Made by a program: the position numbers and the translations under genes. 64,000 nt of DNA from Aquimarina sediminis (GTDB lineage Bacteria > Bacteroidota > Bacteroidia > Flavobacteriales > Flavobacteriaceae). The stretch's first letter is position 1. Each line of letters opens with the position of its first letter. The notes under the pieces are model-generated. The model was not told the origin of the DNA, did not search any database, and was given only the letters and a program-made list of their open reading frames with translations. Shown here piece by piece: positions 27,885-36,650 of the stretch. The stretch covers positions 744,001 through 808,000 of the forward strand of contig NZ_POYJ01000002.1 of NCBI RefSeq assembly GCF_002895435.1, read 5' to 3'.

Positions 27885-28568
27885 ATGAATAAAAAAGATA
27901 TTACAATATTATTAGTAGATGATGAACCTGACATTTTAGAAATTGTTGGATATAATCTTACCGCAGAAGGGTATAGTGTTACTACTGCAGAAAACGGTGT
28001 TGAAGCTGTAAAGCTTGCAAAAAAGAAAAAACCACATTTAATTATTCTGGATGTGATGATGCCAGAGATGGATGGTATCGAAGCATGTGAACAAATACGG
28101 AAAATACCAGATTTACAACATACAATAATTACGTTTCTTACTGCTCGGGGTGAGGATTATTCTCAGGTAGCAGGGTTTGATGCTGGTGCAGATGATTATA
28201 TTACAAAACCAATTCGACCAAAAGTTTTGGTAAGTAAAGTAAAAGCACTTTTACGAAGAATTAAGGAGGAAGAATCTGCAGACAACGTCGTCAAGATTGG
28301 TAATTTGGTAATTAACAGAGATGAATATAAGATCGTAAAAGATAAAAAAGAAATCGTATTACCAAGAAAAGAGTTTGAATTATTATCTTTATTAGCCTCA
28401 AAACCAGGTAAGGTTTTTAAACGAGAAGATATACTTGATAAGGTTTGGGGTAATGAAGTTATTGTAGGAGGTCGTACTATTGATGTTCATATAAGAAAAT
28501 TGAGAGAAAAGATCGGTGATGACAGTTTCAAGACTATTAAAGGAGTAGGATATAAGTTTGTAGTTTAG
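27885..28568 (+). CDS. phoB: PhoB-like response regulator
   Basis: 227 residues. Receiver domain 1-125 with the acidic pair DDEPD, phospho-acceptor Asp in LIILDVMMPEMDG and TKP motif; OmpR/PhoB-type winged helix about 135-227 (LPRKEFELLSLLASKPGKVF, VGGRTIDVHIRKLREKIG). Directly followed by the PhoR-like kinase with no gap and placed after a phosphate transporter, so control of the phosphate regulon is likely. The 11-base repeats described here are its probable targets. Confidence 0.88.
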   Translation: MNKKDITILLVDDEPDILEIVGYNLTAEGYSVTTAENGVEAVKLAKKKKPHLIILDVMMPEMDGIEACEQIRKIPDLQHTIITFLTARGEDYSQVAGFDAGADDYITKPIRPKVLVSKVKALLRRIKEEESADNVVKIGNLVINRDEYKIVKDKKEIVLPRKEFELLSLLASKPGKVFKREDILDKVWGNEVIVGGRTIDVHIRKLREKIGDDSFKTIKGVGYKFVV

Positions 28569-29648
28569 ATGGCAGAAAACTTTAGGAAGTCGTATAGATT
28601 TGCATATCTATCGTCTTTATATATAACCGCATTATTAACGCTCGTAATGAGCGTTTTTTTGTATTTCCAGTCATTGTTTAACCTATTATATATGATAGGT
28701 TTCATAGTTGTTTGTTATACAGCATGCTTTGTAATTATTCAATATCGGGTTGAAAAATTTATCTACAGGAGGGTACGAAAAATCTATGATGATATCGAAA
28801 TGTTAGAAGTCGATACCATCGAGGACAGTCCTGTTACAACAGATATGAAAACCTTGATCAAAGAAGTAGAAAAGTTTGCAAAGCAAAGAAAGACAGAAAT
28901 TGAAACCTTAAAAATCAGAGAAGCGTATCGTAAAGAGTTTATGGGTAATGTATCACATGAACTTAAAACTCCGTTGTTTACTGTTCAAGGATATGTTCTA
29001 ACTCTTTTGGATGGGGCTATGAATGATCCAGCTATTTTGGATAAGTATTTAAATAGAGCAAACAAAGGTGTTGAGCGCTTGATCTATATTGTTAATGATC
29101 TGGATATGATCACCAAGCTAGAAACAGGAGATCTTAATCTAAATTATACCAATTTTGATATTGTCGAACTTGTACAAAGCGTATTTGATTTGTACGAAAT
29201 GAAAGCCTCTAAAAAGAACATTGCACTAACTTTTGATATGAACTATGAAGAACCAATACTAGTTCATGCCGATAAGGAACGAATACAACAAGTACTTTCT
29301 AATTTGATTGTAAATTCAATAAAATACGGAAAAGAAGACGGTACAACCGAGGTTAGTGTAGAAGATTTGATCCGTAATAAAACGATTATTAGAATCACCG
29401 ATAATGGAGAAGGGATAGCTCAGGCTCATATCCCACGATTATTTGAACGCTTTTATAGAGTGGATAAAAGTGGTTCGCGTAAAGAAGGAGGATCTGGGCT
29501 TGGATTAGCTATTGTAAAACATATTATCGAAGCGCACCATGAACGTATTTATGTAGAAAGTGACTATCGAGTGGGTAGCGAATTCTCATTTACTCTGGAA
29601 AAAGTGAAAAAGTTCCCCGTAATCAATGTCAGTACTAAAACTACTTAA
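28569..29648 (+). CDS. phoR: PhoR-like sensor histidine kinase
   Basis: 359 residues with two N-terminal transmembrane helices (about 14-34 and 38-57) and almost no periplasmic loop, then a HisKA domain with NVSHELKTPL, an N box (LSNLIVNSIKYGKE), a G1 box (ITDNGEGIA) and a G2 box (GGSGLGLAIVKH). The lack of an external sensor domain fits PhoR, which reads phosphate status through the transporter/PhoU. Its start is one base after the phoB stop. The last 63 bases overlap the convergent glycosyltransferase gene. Confidence 0.88.
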   Translation: MAENFRKSYRFAYLSSLYITALLTLVMSVFLYFQSLFNLLYMIGFIVVCYTACFVIIQYRVEKFIYRRVRKIYDDIEMLEVDTIEDSPVTTDMKTLIKEVEKFAKQRKTEIETLKIREAYRKEFMGNVSHELKTPLFTVQGYVLTLLDGAMNDPAILDKYLNRANKGVERLIYIVNDLDMITKLETGDLNLNYTNFDIVELVQSVFDLYEMKASKKNIALTFDMNYEEPILVHADKERIQQVLSNLIVNSIKYGKEDGTTEVSVEDLIRNKTIIRITDNGEGIAQAHIPRLFERFYRVDKSGSRKEGGSGLGLAIVKHIIEAHHERIYVESDYRVGSEFSFTLEKVKKFPVINVSTKTT

Positions 29649-30641
29649 TCCTTTGTACGAATTTAAATCTCTTAATTTTGTTATAGTAAATTCATTTTGA
29701 TTACAACTAGGGACTAATTTGTTGACAGTTAGGCGCTCAGCCAGATATTCTTGTTCAAACTGCCCTGGGGTAGGTATAAAAAATGCCTTTTTCTTTAGTT
29801 TAGCAAGATCCATGACTGTAGTATATCCAGATCTCGAAATAATTAGATTACTACTGTTTATGGTGTCTTGTAAGTCTTTTCCTGTTAAGTAGTTATGAAT
29901 AGTAATATTGTTTTTGATGTATGTTTGCTGCCTATCTTCTATAAGTCCCCGAACAAATACAATCCTTCTATCGCTTTGTTCAAACTCCTGGAAAAGCTTT
30001 TGTTCTAGCAATGTTCGTTGAGGTTCAGGACCTGAGAGTAAAACCATAATATCATACTTTTTGGGCACAATTTGATGGTCGAATCTACTTAATGGACCAA
30101 GATAAGTAACTGGAATATTGTTTTTTTTTGGATGCCCTAATTCACCACTAAGATTAGGATCGTCTGCCATATCAGGAACCCAGCATACATCAAATTTTTT
30201 GATATACTTATTATGTAATTTTGTACTAATAGAAGTAGTTTTGCCGCTAAGTACCGTAAGCTGATGTGTAATAAATACAGAGGGGATACTTTTATGTCGT
30301 ACTCCCATTCTATTGTCAGAGATAATACCGCAAAAATCCTCTTCCTCTATAATTTTTTTTATTGCCTTTTTTTCGGCACTAATGGCGTGAGCAATTTTAG
30401 GACTGTTTAATAGCATCTTTAATTTAAAATTACTTCCTTTTTTCGAATACTCTACATTGTAAGAAGGAAGCTCTTTGGTGTGTAAAAAAGGAAATTCTTT
30501 TTTTAATAATGATAAAGCAACACCGTCAGAAGCGATAACAGGCTCTAAACCTTCATTTATTAATGCATTAATAATAGGGATGCATCGTGTCGCATGACCT
30601 AATCCCCAGTTAAGAGGAGCTACAAGTACTTTTTTGTTCAA
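29586..30641 (-). CDS. MurG-like glycosyltransferase
   Basis: 351 residues of the GT-B fold: N-terminal GLGHATRCIPIINALINEG (nucleotide-sugar glycosyltransferase signature of the MurG/GT28 type), a central PVTYLGPLSRF linker, and a C-terminal donor site (LIISRSGYTTVMDLAKLKK, PTPGQFEQEYLAERL). It transfers a sugar from a UDP-sugar or similar donor to an unknown acceptor. It is not MurG itself, being solitary and divergent. Its end overlaps phoR by 63 bases tail to tail. Confidence 0.82.
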   Translation of the reverse strand: MNKKVLVAPLNWGLGHATRCIPIINALINEGLEPVIASDGVALSLLKKEFPFLHTKELPSYNVEYSKKGSNFKLKMLLNSPKIAHAISAEKKAIKKIIEEEDFCGIISDNRMGVRHKSIPSVFITHQLTVLSGKTTSISTKLHNKYIKKFDVCWVPDMADDPNLSGELGHPKKNNIPVTYLGPLSRFDHQIVPKKYDIMVLLSGPEPQRTLLEQKLFQEFEQSDRRIVFVRGLIEDRQQTYIKNNITIHNYLTGKDLQDTINSSNLIISRSGYTTVMDLAKLKKKAFFIPTPGQFEQEYLAERLTVNKLVPSCNQNEFTITKLRDLNSYKGLSSFSTDIDYGELFHFFQSK

Positions 30642-30819
30642 AATGTTCTAGTTTTTAGTTTGTTATACCGACCGACAATTTGATTTTTAATAATAAAAGT
30701 AATCCTATTTTCTTGTGCATATATTTCCTTAATTTTACCAAAAAATTATCTTTAGTGAAACTTGATCCTATTTTGGTATTGTATTTGTTAAATCATTAGA
30801 GAGAATTTTTTATGAATAT

Positions 30820-30960
30820 GTGTTTGAGGTTTTCTTAGGTAAACCTTCTAGGATAGAAAGTGATATAGTATCGGAAGAACGCTATAAATGGTTTTATCCT
30901 ACTGTCGATTTAGATTTAAAAGAGAAAAGTAAAAGAAATAGTAGAATTTGTGGGAAGTAA
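30820..30960 (+). pseudogene. possible 46-codon reading frame before trmB
   Basis: A frame open from 30766 to the TAA at 30958 reads like protein (EVFLGKPSRIESDIVSEERY then KWFYPTVDLDLKEKS) but has no ATG; the first usable start is GTG at 30820. It overlaps the trmB start by 11 bases. It may be a short gene, a decayed fragment or chance. I do not recognise it. Confidence 0.25.
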
Positions 30961-31624
30961 GAATAAATTAAAACGATTTAATGAAAATAAAACCTTTCAT
31001 AATGTAGTAGAACCTACAAGAGAGGATGTTCTGAATAATACGTTAGGATATAAGGGAAAATGGAATGCCAATTTTTTTAAAAACCAAAATCCTATTGTTC
31101 TAGAATTGGGCTGTGGTAAAGGAGAATATACCGTTGGATTGGCAGAGCGATACCCCGACAAAAATTTTATAGGTATTGATATTAAAGGAGCACGTTTTTG
31201 GCGCGGAGCAAAAACGGCGATTGAGAATAATATAGGCAATGTTGGTTTTATTAGGACCCAAATAGAGTTAATTGACCATATTTTTGAAGAAGGAGAGATA
31301 GATGAGGTGTGGATTACTTTCCCTGATCCTCAGATCAAATATAAGCGTACCAAACATAGATTAACCAATCAAGAATTCTTACAACGTTATAAAAAGGTTT
31401 TAAAACCTGAGGGAGTGGTACATCTAAAAACTGATAGTGAATTTATGCATGGATATACATTAGGGTTATTGCATGGCGAAGGTCATACAGTACTCTATTC
31501 TAACCATAATGTTTATCATAATGAAGGCTCTCCAGAGATCGTTACAGCGATTCAAACTTTTTATGAAAAACAATATTTAGAAAAAAATAAACCTATAACT
31601 TACATCCAGTTTAGGATCATGTAA
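30950..31624 (+). CDS. trmB: tRNA (guanine46-N7)-methyltransferase
   Basis: 224 residues from a GTG start; the beginning MGSKNKLKRFNENKTFHNVV is typical for flavobacterial TrmB, which supports this start. SAM-binding loop VLELGCGKGEYTVGLAE and catalytic-region motif EVWITFPDPQIKYKRTKHRL are both present. Methylates G46 in the variable loop of tRNAs. Followed 14 bases later by a LysE-type exporter gene, probably in the same transcript. Confidence 0.95.
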   Translation: MGSKNKLKRFNENKTFHNVVEPTREDVLNNTLGYKGKWNANFFKNQNPIVLELGCGKGEYTVGLAERYPDKNFIGIDIKGARFWRGAKTAIENNIGNVGFIRTQIELIDHIFEEGEIDEVWITFPDPQIKYKRTKHRLTNQEFLQRYKKVLKPEGVVHLKTDSEFMHGYTLGLLHGEGHTVLYSNHNVYHNEGSPEIVTAIQTFYEKQYLEKNKPITYIQFRIM

Positions 31625-31638
31625 TTGGCACCGTAATT

Positions 31639-32268
31639 TTGGAAACTACCAAACTATTTTTAGTCACATTTTTCGCATCACTTGTAGGAGTAATTCCTCC
31701 TGGGTTGGTGAATATGACTGTAGCAAGAACTTGCCTCGAAAGAGGTAAGAATAATGGTATTTTAGTAGCAATTGGAGCTTCAGTAATTGTTGTGTTTCAG
31801 GCTTTGATAGCTATTCTTTTGGCTAAATATATTTTCTTTAATCCATTTGTACGAAATATCTTGTTACGTACCGGAGCTGTGATCTTTTTTTTCATGGCAA
31901 TCTATTTTTTTGCAAAAGCAAAACAAAAGAGTACAAAGATAAAAGTCTACAGAAATAGAGATACCAGAAGTTTTTTTAAAGGAGTAATGATCTCTGCAAT
32001 TAATGTGTTGCCTATACCTTATTTTTGTGCAGTTGCAGCAGGGATGAGCGTTAGTGGTAAGATGGAGTATGATGCAGGGCGAATAATTGCTTTTATAATA
32101 GCCGCAGGAGCAGGAACGTTTGTAACACTCTATTTTTATGTGTTTTCTTTTCTTAAAATTGAAAAAAAGACCGAATCTATTACCAAATACTCCAACTATT
32201 TTATGGCAATCCTAATGTTAGTTCTGGTAGCCATAACTCTAGCAAGAATTATATATACATGGGATTAA
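31639..32268 (+). CDS. LysE-family transporter
   Basis: 209 residues from a TTG start at 31639; no ATG occurs before residue 26, inside the first conserved motif, so TTG is needed. Five or six hydrophobic helices with the family motif VGVIPPGLVNMTVARTCLER. LysE proteins export amino acids; the substrate here is unknown. Overlaps the start region of the following alkyltransferase-like gene. Confidence 0.82.
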   Translation: METTKLFLVTFFASLVGVIPPGLVNMTVARTCLERGKNNGILVAIGASVIVVFQALIAILLAKYIFFNPFVRNILLRTGAVIFFFMAIYFFAKAKQKSTKIKVYRNRDTRSFFKGVMISAINVLPIPYFCAVAAGMSVSGKMEYDAGRIIAFIIAAGAGTFVTLYFYVFSFLKIEKKTESITKYSNYFMAILMLVLVAITLARIIYTWD

Positions 32269-32279
32269 AAGAACAAAAC

Positions 32280-32621
32280 ATGAATACTGGAGCAGAGCCT
32301 GAGATTAGTTTTTTTGATAAAGTATATGAAGTGGCTAAACTTATTCCTTATGGTAGGGTTACCTCATATGGAGCAATAGCAAAATATTTGGGTGCAGCAC
32401 GTAGTGCCCGAATGGTAGGTTGGGCAATGAATGGCAGTGGAGCTAAAGAAGATGTCCCAGCTCATCGTGTAGTAAATAGAAAAGGAATTCTTACCGGTAA
32501 ACATCATTTTCAAGGAACCAATCTCATGCAACAATTATTAGAAAACGAGGGGGTAGAAGTGGTTGATAATCAGATTATGGATTTTGATAAATTATTTTGG
32601 GATCCTATGAAAGAATTATGA
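32280..32621 (+). CDS. alkyltransferase-like protein (Cys replaced by Ala)
   Basis: 113 residues from the ATG at 32280; an upstream in-frame ATG at 32259 would overlap the LysE gene. The MGMT DNA-binding fold is clear: IPYGRVTSYGAIAKYLGAAR and MVGWAMNGS. The active-site motif reads VPAHRVVNRKG, where repair methyltransferases have PCHRV. Alkyltransferase-like proteins with Trp or Ala here (E. coli YbaZ, Thermus TTHA1564) bind O6-alkylguanine without repairing it and hand it to nucleotide excision repair. That role is inferred by family. Confidence 0.88.
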   Translation: MNTGAEPEISFFDKVYEVAKLIPYGRVTSYGAIAKYLGAARSARMVGWAMNGSGAKEDVPAHRVVNRKGILTGKHHFQGTNLMQQLLENEGVEVVDNQIMDFDKLFWDPMKEL

Positions 32622-32726
32622 TTTATCCTAATTTTTGAGAAATTTACAAATATTACCATATCATAAATAACAATAACGTTATAAATCATTTCAATTTATA
32701 GGCTTCATAATCTTAACTTTTCGACC

Positions 32727-32734
32727 TATCTTTG
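32727..32734 (+). promoter_or_regulatory. mrp promoter -7 box
   Basis: TATCTTTG, a perfect TAnnTTTG element, 52 bases before the mrp start. Confidence 0.5.
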
Positions 32735-32785
32735 TCGTTAACATCAATTTATTTGATGAATTAGTCAGAAAAAGGAAAAACACCC

Positions 32786-33925
32786 ATGAAGTTAGAGAAA
32801 TCAGAGATCTTAAAAGCATTAGAAAGCATTACCGTAGCTGGTGAAGGAAAGAATATGGTAGAGAGTGGTGCGGTAAAAAACGTAATTACTTTTGGAGATG
32901 AAGTCGTTGTTGATTTGGTATTGACGACTCCTGCACTGCATATTCGCAAACGTGCAGAGGTAGATGTGATGAAAGTAATTCATGAAAAGGTATATGAAAA
33001 GGCTAAAATAAAGGTAAATGTAAAAGTTGAAGCACCTGCCGCTCAGCCCGAAACAAATGAGATTAAAGGAAAGCCAATTCCTGGAATTACTAATATTATA
33101 GCAGTTGCTTCTGGTAAAGGTGGTGTTGGTAAATCAACAGTAACATCTAATCTTGCGGTAACACTTGCCAAAATGGGATTCAAAGTTGGATTATTAGATG
33201 CAGATATTTATGGTCCATCAACCCCTATTATGTTTGATGTAGAACGAGAACGCCCTCTTTCTGTAAAAGAAGATGGGAAATCAAAAATGAAACCCATAGA
33301 GAATTATGGGGTTAAGATTTTGTCTATAGGCTTTTTTACACAACCTAATCAGGCAGTAGTTTGGAGAGGACCAATGGCTGCAAAAGCATTAAATCAGATG
33401 ATTTTTGATGGTGCCTGGGGAGAACTAGATTTTATGCTAATTGATTTACCTCCAGGAACAGGAGATATCCATCTTTCTATAATGCAATCACTACCTATAA
33501 CAGGAGCAGTGGTAGTAAGTACACCACAAAATGTAGCATTGGCTGATGCAAGAAAAGGAGTTGCAATGTTTCAGCAAGAGAGTATTAATGTTCCTGTTTT
33601 GGGAATAATAGAAAATATGGCTTATTTTACACCTGAAGAACTTCCTAATAATAAATATTATATCTTTGGGAAAGAAGGGGCTAAATATCTTGCAGAAGAT
33701 TTGGATGTTCCGTTCTTAGGAGAGATCCCGTTAGTGCAAAGCATACGTGAAGCTGGAGATGCAGGTAGACCTGCGGCACTACAAACGGCAACTCCTATAG
33801 AAAAAGCATTTGAAGAAATAACCAAGAATGTAGTTCAGGAAGTGGTAAATAGAAATGATAGCCTACCACCGACTGAAGCAATTAAAATAACAACAATGGC
33901 AGGCTGCTCTGTCGTAAAAAAATAG
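32786..33925 (+). CDS. apbC: Mrp/NBP35-type Fe-S cluster carrier ATPase
   Basis: 379 residues: N-terminal MIP18/DUF59 domain (about 1-90), then the P-loop ATPase with deviant Walker A GKGGVGKST, DADIYGPSTP, LIDLPPGTGD and QNVALADARKG. The paired cysteines for cluster binding are reduced: only one Cys near the C-terminus (MAGCSVVKK) is visible. Mrp proteins assemble or carry [4Fe-4S] clusters. The NifU-like gene starts three bases after the stop, which fits the role. Confidence 0.93.
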   Translation: MKLEKSEILKALESITVAGEGKNMVESGAVKNVITFGDEVVVDLVLTTPALHIRKRAEVDVMKVIHEKVYEKAKIKVNVKVEAPAAQPETNEIKGKPIPGITNIIAVASGKGGVGKSTVTSNLAVTLAKMGFKVGLLDADIYGPSTPIMFDVERERPLSVKEDGKSKMKPIENYGVKILSIGFFTQPNQAVVWRGPMAAKALNQMIFDGAWGELDFMLIDLPPGTGDIHLSIMQSLPITGAVVVSTPQNVALADARKGVAMFQQESINVPVLGIIENMAYFTPEELPNNKYYIFGKEGAKYLAEDLDVPFLGEIPLVQSIREAGDAGRPAALQTATPIEKAFEEITKNVVQEVVNRNDSLPPTEAIKITTMAGCSVVKK

Positions 33926-33928
33926 AAA

Positions 33929-34168
33929 ATGACTTCTGAAGAATTAAAAATTAATGTAGAAAAGGCACTGGATGAAATAAGACCTTTTTTGGAAAGTGAT
34001 GGAGGAAATATTTCTTTAATTTCTATAGAGGATGATAAAGTGGTCAAAGTGCAGTTAGAAGGAGCATGTGTAGGGTGTAGTGTAAATCAAATGACTCTTA
34101 AATCTGGCGTAGAGATGACTATTAAAAAGTACGCCCCTCAAATAGAAGAGGTGCTCAATGTAGAATAG
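33929..34168 (+). CDS. NifU C-terminal domain protein
   Basis: 79 residues, essentially the whole NifU C-terminal (Nfu) domain: IRPFLESDGGNISLISIEDD and the cluster-binding Cys pair in GACVGCSVNQMTLKSGVE. Acts as an Fe-S cluster carrier. Cotranscribed with mrp. Confidence 0.92.
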   Translation: MTSEELKINVEKALDEIRPFLESDGGNISLISIEDDKVVKVQLEGACVGCSVNQMTLKSGVEMTIKKYAPQIEEVLNVE

Positions 34169-34194
34169 TACAGATATTATCTGAAAGTTATATA

Positions 34195-34241
34195 AAAAGC
34201 CCTATAATTAAGAAGCTAACTTCTTAATTATAGGGCTTTTT
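34195..34241. terminator. long bidirectional terminator
   Basis: A stem of about 22 base pairs: AAAAGCCCTATAATTAAGAA on the left pairs with TTCTTAATTATAGGGCTTTT on the right, with T-runs in both directions. It ends the mrp-nifU transcript and overlaps the tail of the convergent acyltransferase gene. Confidence 0.9.
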
Positions 34242-35351
34242 TAGCCCAAAAAATGGATGTAAAAATGAGATTCTTAAGATAATGAAATGATAGATCATCC
34301 AACTTCCCATAAATGTACCTAAAACTAATACTATAAATTTAGGCATGAATCCCCAGTCCAAATTCATTATATAATACCCTATAGCGATAGTAATGGTTTG
34401 ATGTAAAATATAAAAAGGATATACTGCTCGATTACAATAGGTTAATTGTGTACTTTTCTTGTTTAAAAACTTTGCTCCGTATCCAAATATTACCAAAATC
34501 CATGACCATAAATTGATTACTTTGATAAGTGCTTCAGAAAAATGAACATATACATTATCTTCAAGCTGTAGCCAGATGAACAATTGAATACAAAAGGAAA
34601 CAATTCCAATAACCAGTGCTTTGGGTTTTATTCTATCCATACTTTTCCATAACTCTTCTCCTGAGGTAATTAGGAGAAATCCATAGAAGAACAAAATAAG
34701 AGAATTAATAAAATTGAACCAATCATCAATTAATGCATGGGTAATAGGAAAAAAGGGTTCGATGAATGCTTCTGTTAGATATAAAGGTACAATAAAGAGA
34801 TATAGCCCATAGGTTTTCTGAATTTGTCTTTTAGTCCAATTAATAAATTTTGTAGGCTTTCTTTTTAAGTAAATGAATATAGGAGAAAGTATTATTGAGA
34901 ATATCAAAAGGTAGGGTAAAAACCAAAGATGATGCCAGCTGATATTCCCTTCAGGATAAACTCCTGTATAGGCTATGGTAGTAAAATAGTTAATTAGCGA
35001 ACCAGAAAATTCACCGTTTGATAAACGTTCAAAATAGACTTGTGGAGGGACTATAAACATCATCCCAAAGAATAACGGAATTGCCAACCTTTTGAAACGC
35101 TCTATATTGAATTGCCATAAATCCCGGGATGAAATAGCATAATAGCTTCCTATACCAGATATGACAAATAGAATAGGTAAGCGCCATTGATTTAAAAAAA
35201 GCATAGGCCAACGCAGCCAATCATAAATTATATTGTTCTTAATATGAAAACCCCAAGGAACAAAAAACATCCCTACATGATAAAAAATAAGTAATCCAAA
35301 TACAATTACTCGCAACCAATCAAGATCGTAACGGCGAATATTTCTCTCCAT
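34224..35351 (-). CDS. acyltransferase-3 family membrane protein
   Basis: 375 residues from the ATG at 35351 (MERNIRRYDLDWLRV, the usual start of this family); an ATG at 35375 adds eight residues. About ten hydrophobic helices, with the acceptor-site motif RYDLDWLRVIVFGLLIFYHV and the conserved His. Such proteins O-acylate sugars or lipids of the cell envelope; the substrate is unknown. Confidence 0.85.
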   Translation of the reverse strand: MERNIRRYDLDWLRVIVFGLLIFYHVGMFFVPWGFHIKNNIIYDWLRWPMLFLNQWRLPILFVISGIGSYYAISSRDLWQFNIERFKRLAIPLFFGMMFIVPPQVYFERLSNGEFSGSLINYFTTIAYTGVYPEGNISWHHLWFLPYLLIFSIILSPIFIYLKRKPTKFINWTKRQIQKTYGLYLFIVPLYLTEAFIEPFFPITHALIDDWFNFINSLILFFYGFLLITSGEELWKSMDRIKPKALVIGIVSFCIQLFIWLQLEDNVYVHFSEALIKVINLWSWILVIFGYGAKFLNKKSTQLTYCNRAVYPFYILHQTITIAIGYYIMNLDWGFMPKFIVLVLGTFMGSWMIYHFIILRISFLHPFFGLKKPYN

Positions 35352-35422
35352 AATACTAAAAAATTGTTTTGCCAAAAATGAAGTATTTTGCTTGTAATCA
35401 GGTGTAGAATAATTAGTATTAC

Positions 35423-35444
35423 GTCTAGAATTATAATTCTAGAC
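35423..35444. terminator. perfect 22-base palindrome after the AraC gene
   Basis: GTCTAGAATTA followed by its exact complement, between the AraC gene and the acyltransferase gene. No strong T-tract follows on the minus strand, so it could be a terminator or an operator. Confidence 0.45.
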
Positions 35445-35455
35445 ATTTTAAAAAG

Positions 35456-36637
35456 CTAATTGATCGATTTTTGATGTTTTACATATGCCCTTGGCGATAG
35501 TGCTACATATTTCTTAAATGCAGTATAGAATGTCGCTTTAGATCTGAAACCTACAGAGTTTCCGATTGCTTCTATAGTTAAGTGATTATATTTCTTATCC
35601 AAAAGCCTTTTTTTTGATTCCTCAATTCGATATTGATTTATAAAATCATTGAAATTTAGATTGGTATCTGTATTTATGATTTGAGAAATATGATTAGTGT
35701 TAGAATTTAAGGCTTTTGCCAAGTCTTTTAAAGAAGCAGATTTTGATAAGTAGTATTCTTCTTTTTTGAGGTATGTCTTGATTTCTTTTATAGAAATAGA
35801 GCTACTTTTAGTTTTTGAAGTTTCATACTTATCCGCCAACCAGGAATTCTCAAAAAATCGAGATTCTGACAATAAGACAAAACTGGTTATACAAACAATT
35901 ATAGTATTAAAGATAAATATATAATGATCACCACCATCATCGTCAAAATTTAAAAACACTAAAAAGATAAGAACAAAAAAAGCTAATAGACTTAGAATTG
36001 TATTTCGAGAAAAGGCGTATTTATTTATTTTTATATTCCCTGCGTTTTTTGTTTTACTATTATATACGTTTTTTAATATAAGTCGTATAGATAGTATGAT
36101 ATAGATTGTAAAACTAAGAAGGATAAACCACCTTAGCTCATTCTTAATTATTTGGTAACTATAATCTGTATGTTCAGGAACCTTAGCTTGTTTCATATTT
36201 GGGAAATATGCGCCTAAATATGCATTGATCTTTACAGAGGTAGATTGAAAATAAAATTTTGTTTGAGAAAAAAAGTAGAGTACAGAAGGTAAAAGGTGTA
36301 CACCATGTTTTCTAAAGCTAATTGGTTTTCGTTCTAAAAGGGCATATACAAATAGATATATAGAAGGAGCTAAAAGGAGTACTAATGGTTCTGTGCTATC
36401 ATTTATATGAGGCACATATTTCATAAGACCAGTATAGCATAAAAAAATATCTGTAGCAATTATTGATTGCATGAGTAAAGACCAGCCAAATAGCCTAAAA
36501 GCAATATTTTTTTTAGACGCTCTAAAAAGAATCACAGCACTAAGTAATAGACCTAAAAAAAACCCAATAAACAAAAAGTAAGATACTAGATTGTGTCGTA
36601 TCGGGATTTTATCAATAACATATTGAATACTTTCCAT
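35456..36637 (-). CDS. membrane-bound AraC-family regulator
   Basis: 393 residues from the ATG at 36637. The longer frame (start 36670) runs into the metallophosphoesterase gene. Seven hydrophobic segments fill the first 250 residues. The last 100 residues are an AraC DNA-binding domain (SLKDLAKALNSNTNHISQII and IEAIGNSVGFRSKATFYTAF, the two helix-turn-helices). The 7TM-AraC design is common in flavobacteria; the signal is unknown. Confidence 0.88.
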   Translation of the reverse strand: MESIQYVIDKIPIRHNLVSYFLFIGFFLGLLLSAVILFRASKKNIAFRLFGWSLLMQSIIATDIFLCYTGLMKYVPHINDSTEPLVLLLAPSIYLFVYALLERKPISFRKHGVHLLPSVLYFFSQTKFYFQSTSVKINAYLGAYFPNMKQAKVPEHTDYSYQIIKNELRWFILLSFTIYIILSIRLILKNVYNSKTKNAGNIKINKYAFSRNTILSLLAFFVLIFLVFLNFDDDGGDHYIFIFNTIIVCITSFVLLSESRFFENSWLADKYETSKTKSSSISIKEIKTYLKKEEYYLSKSASLKDLAKALNSNTNHISQIINTDTNLNFNDFINQYRIEESKKRLLDKKYNHLTIEAIGNSVGFRSKATFYTAFKKYVALSPRAYVKHQKSIN

Positions 36638-36650
36638 AAATAGGACAGTT

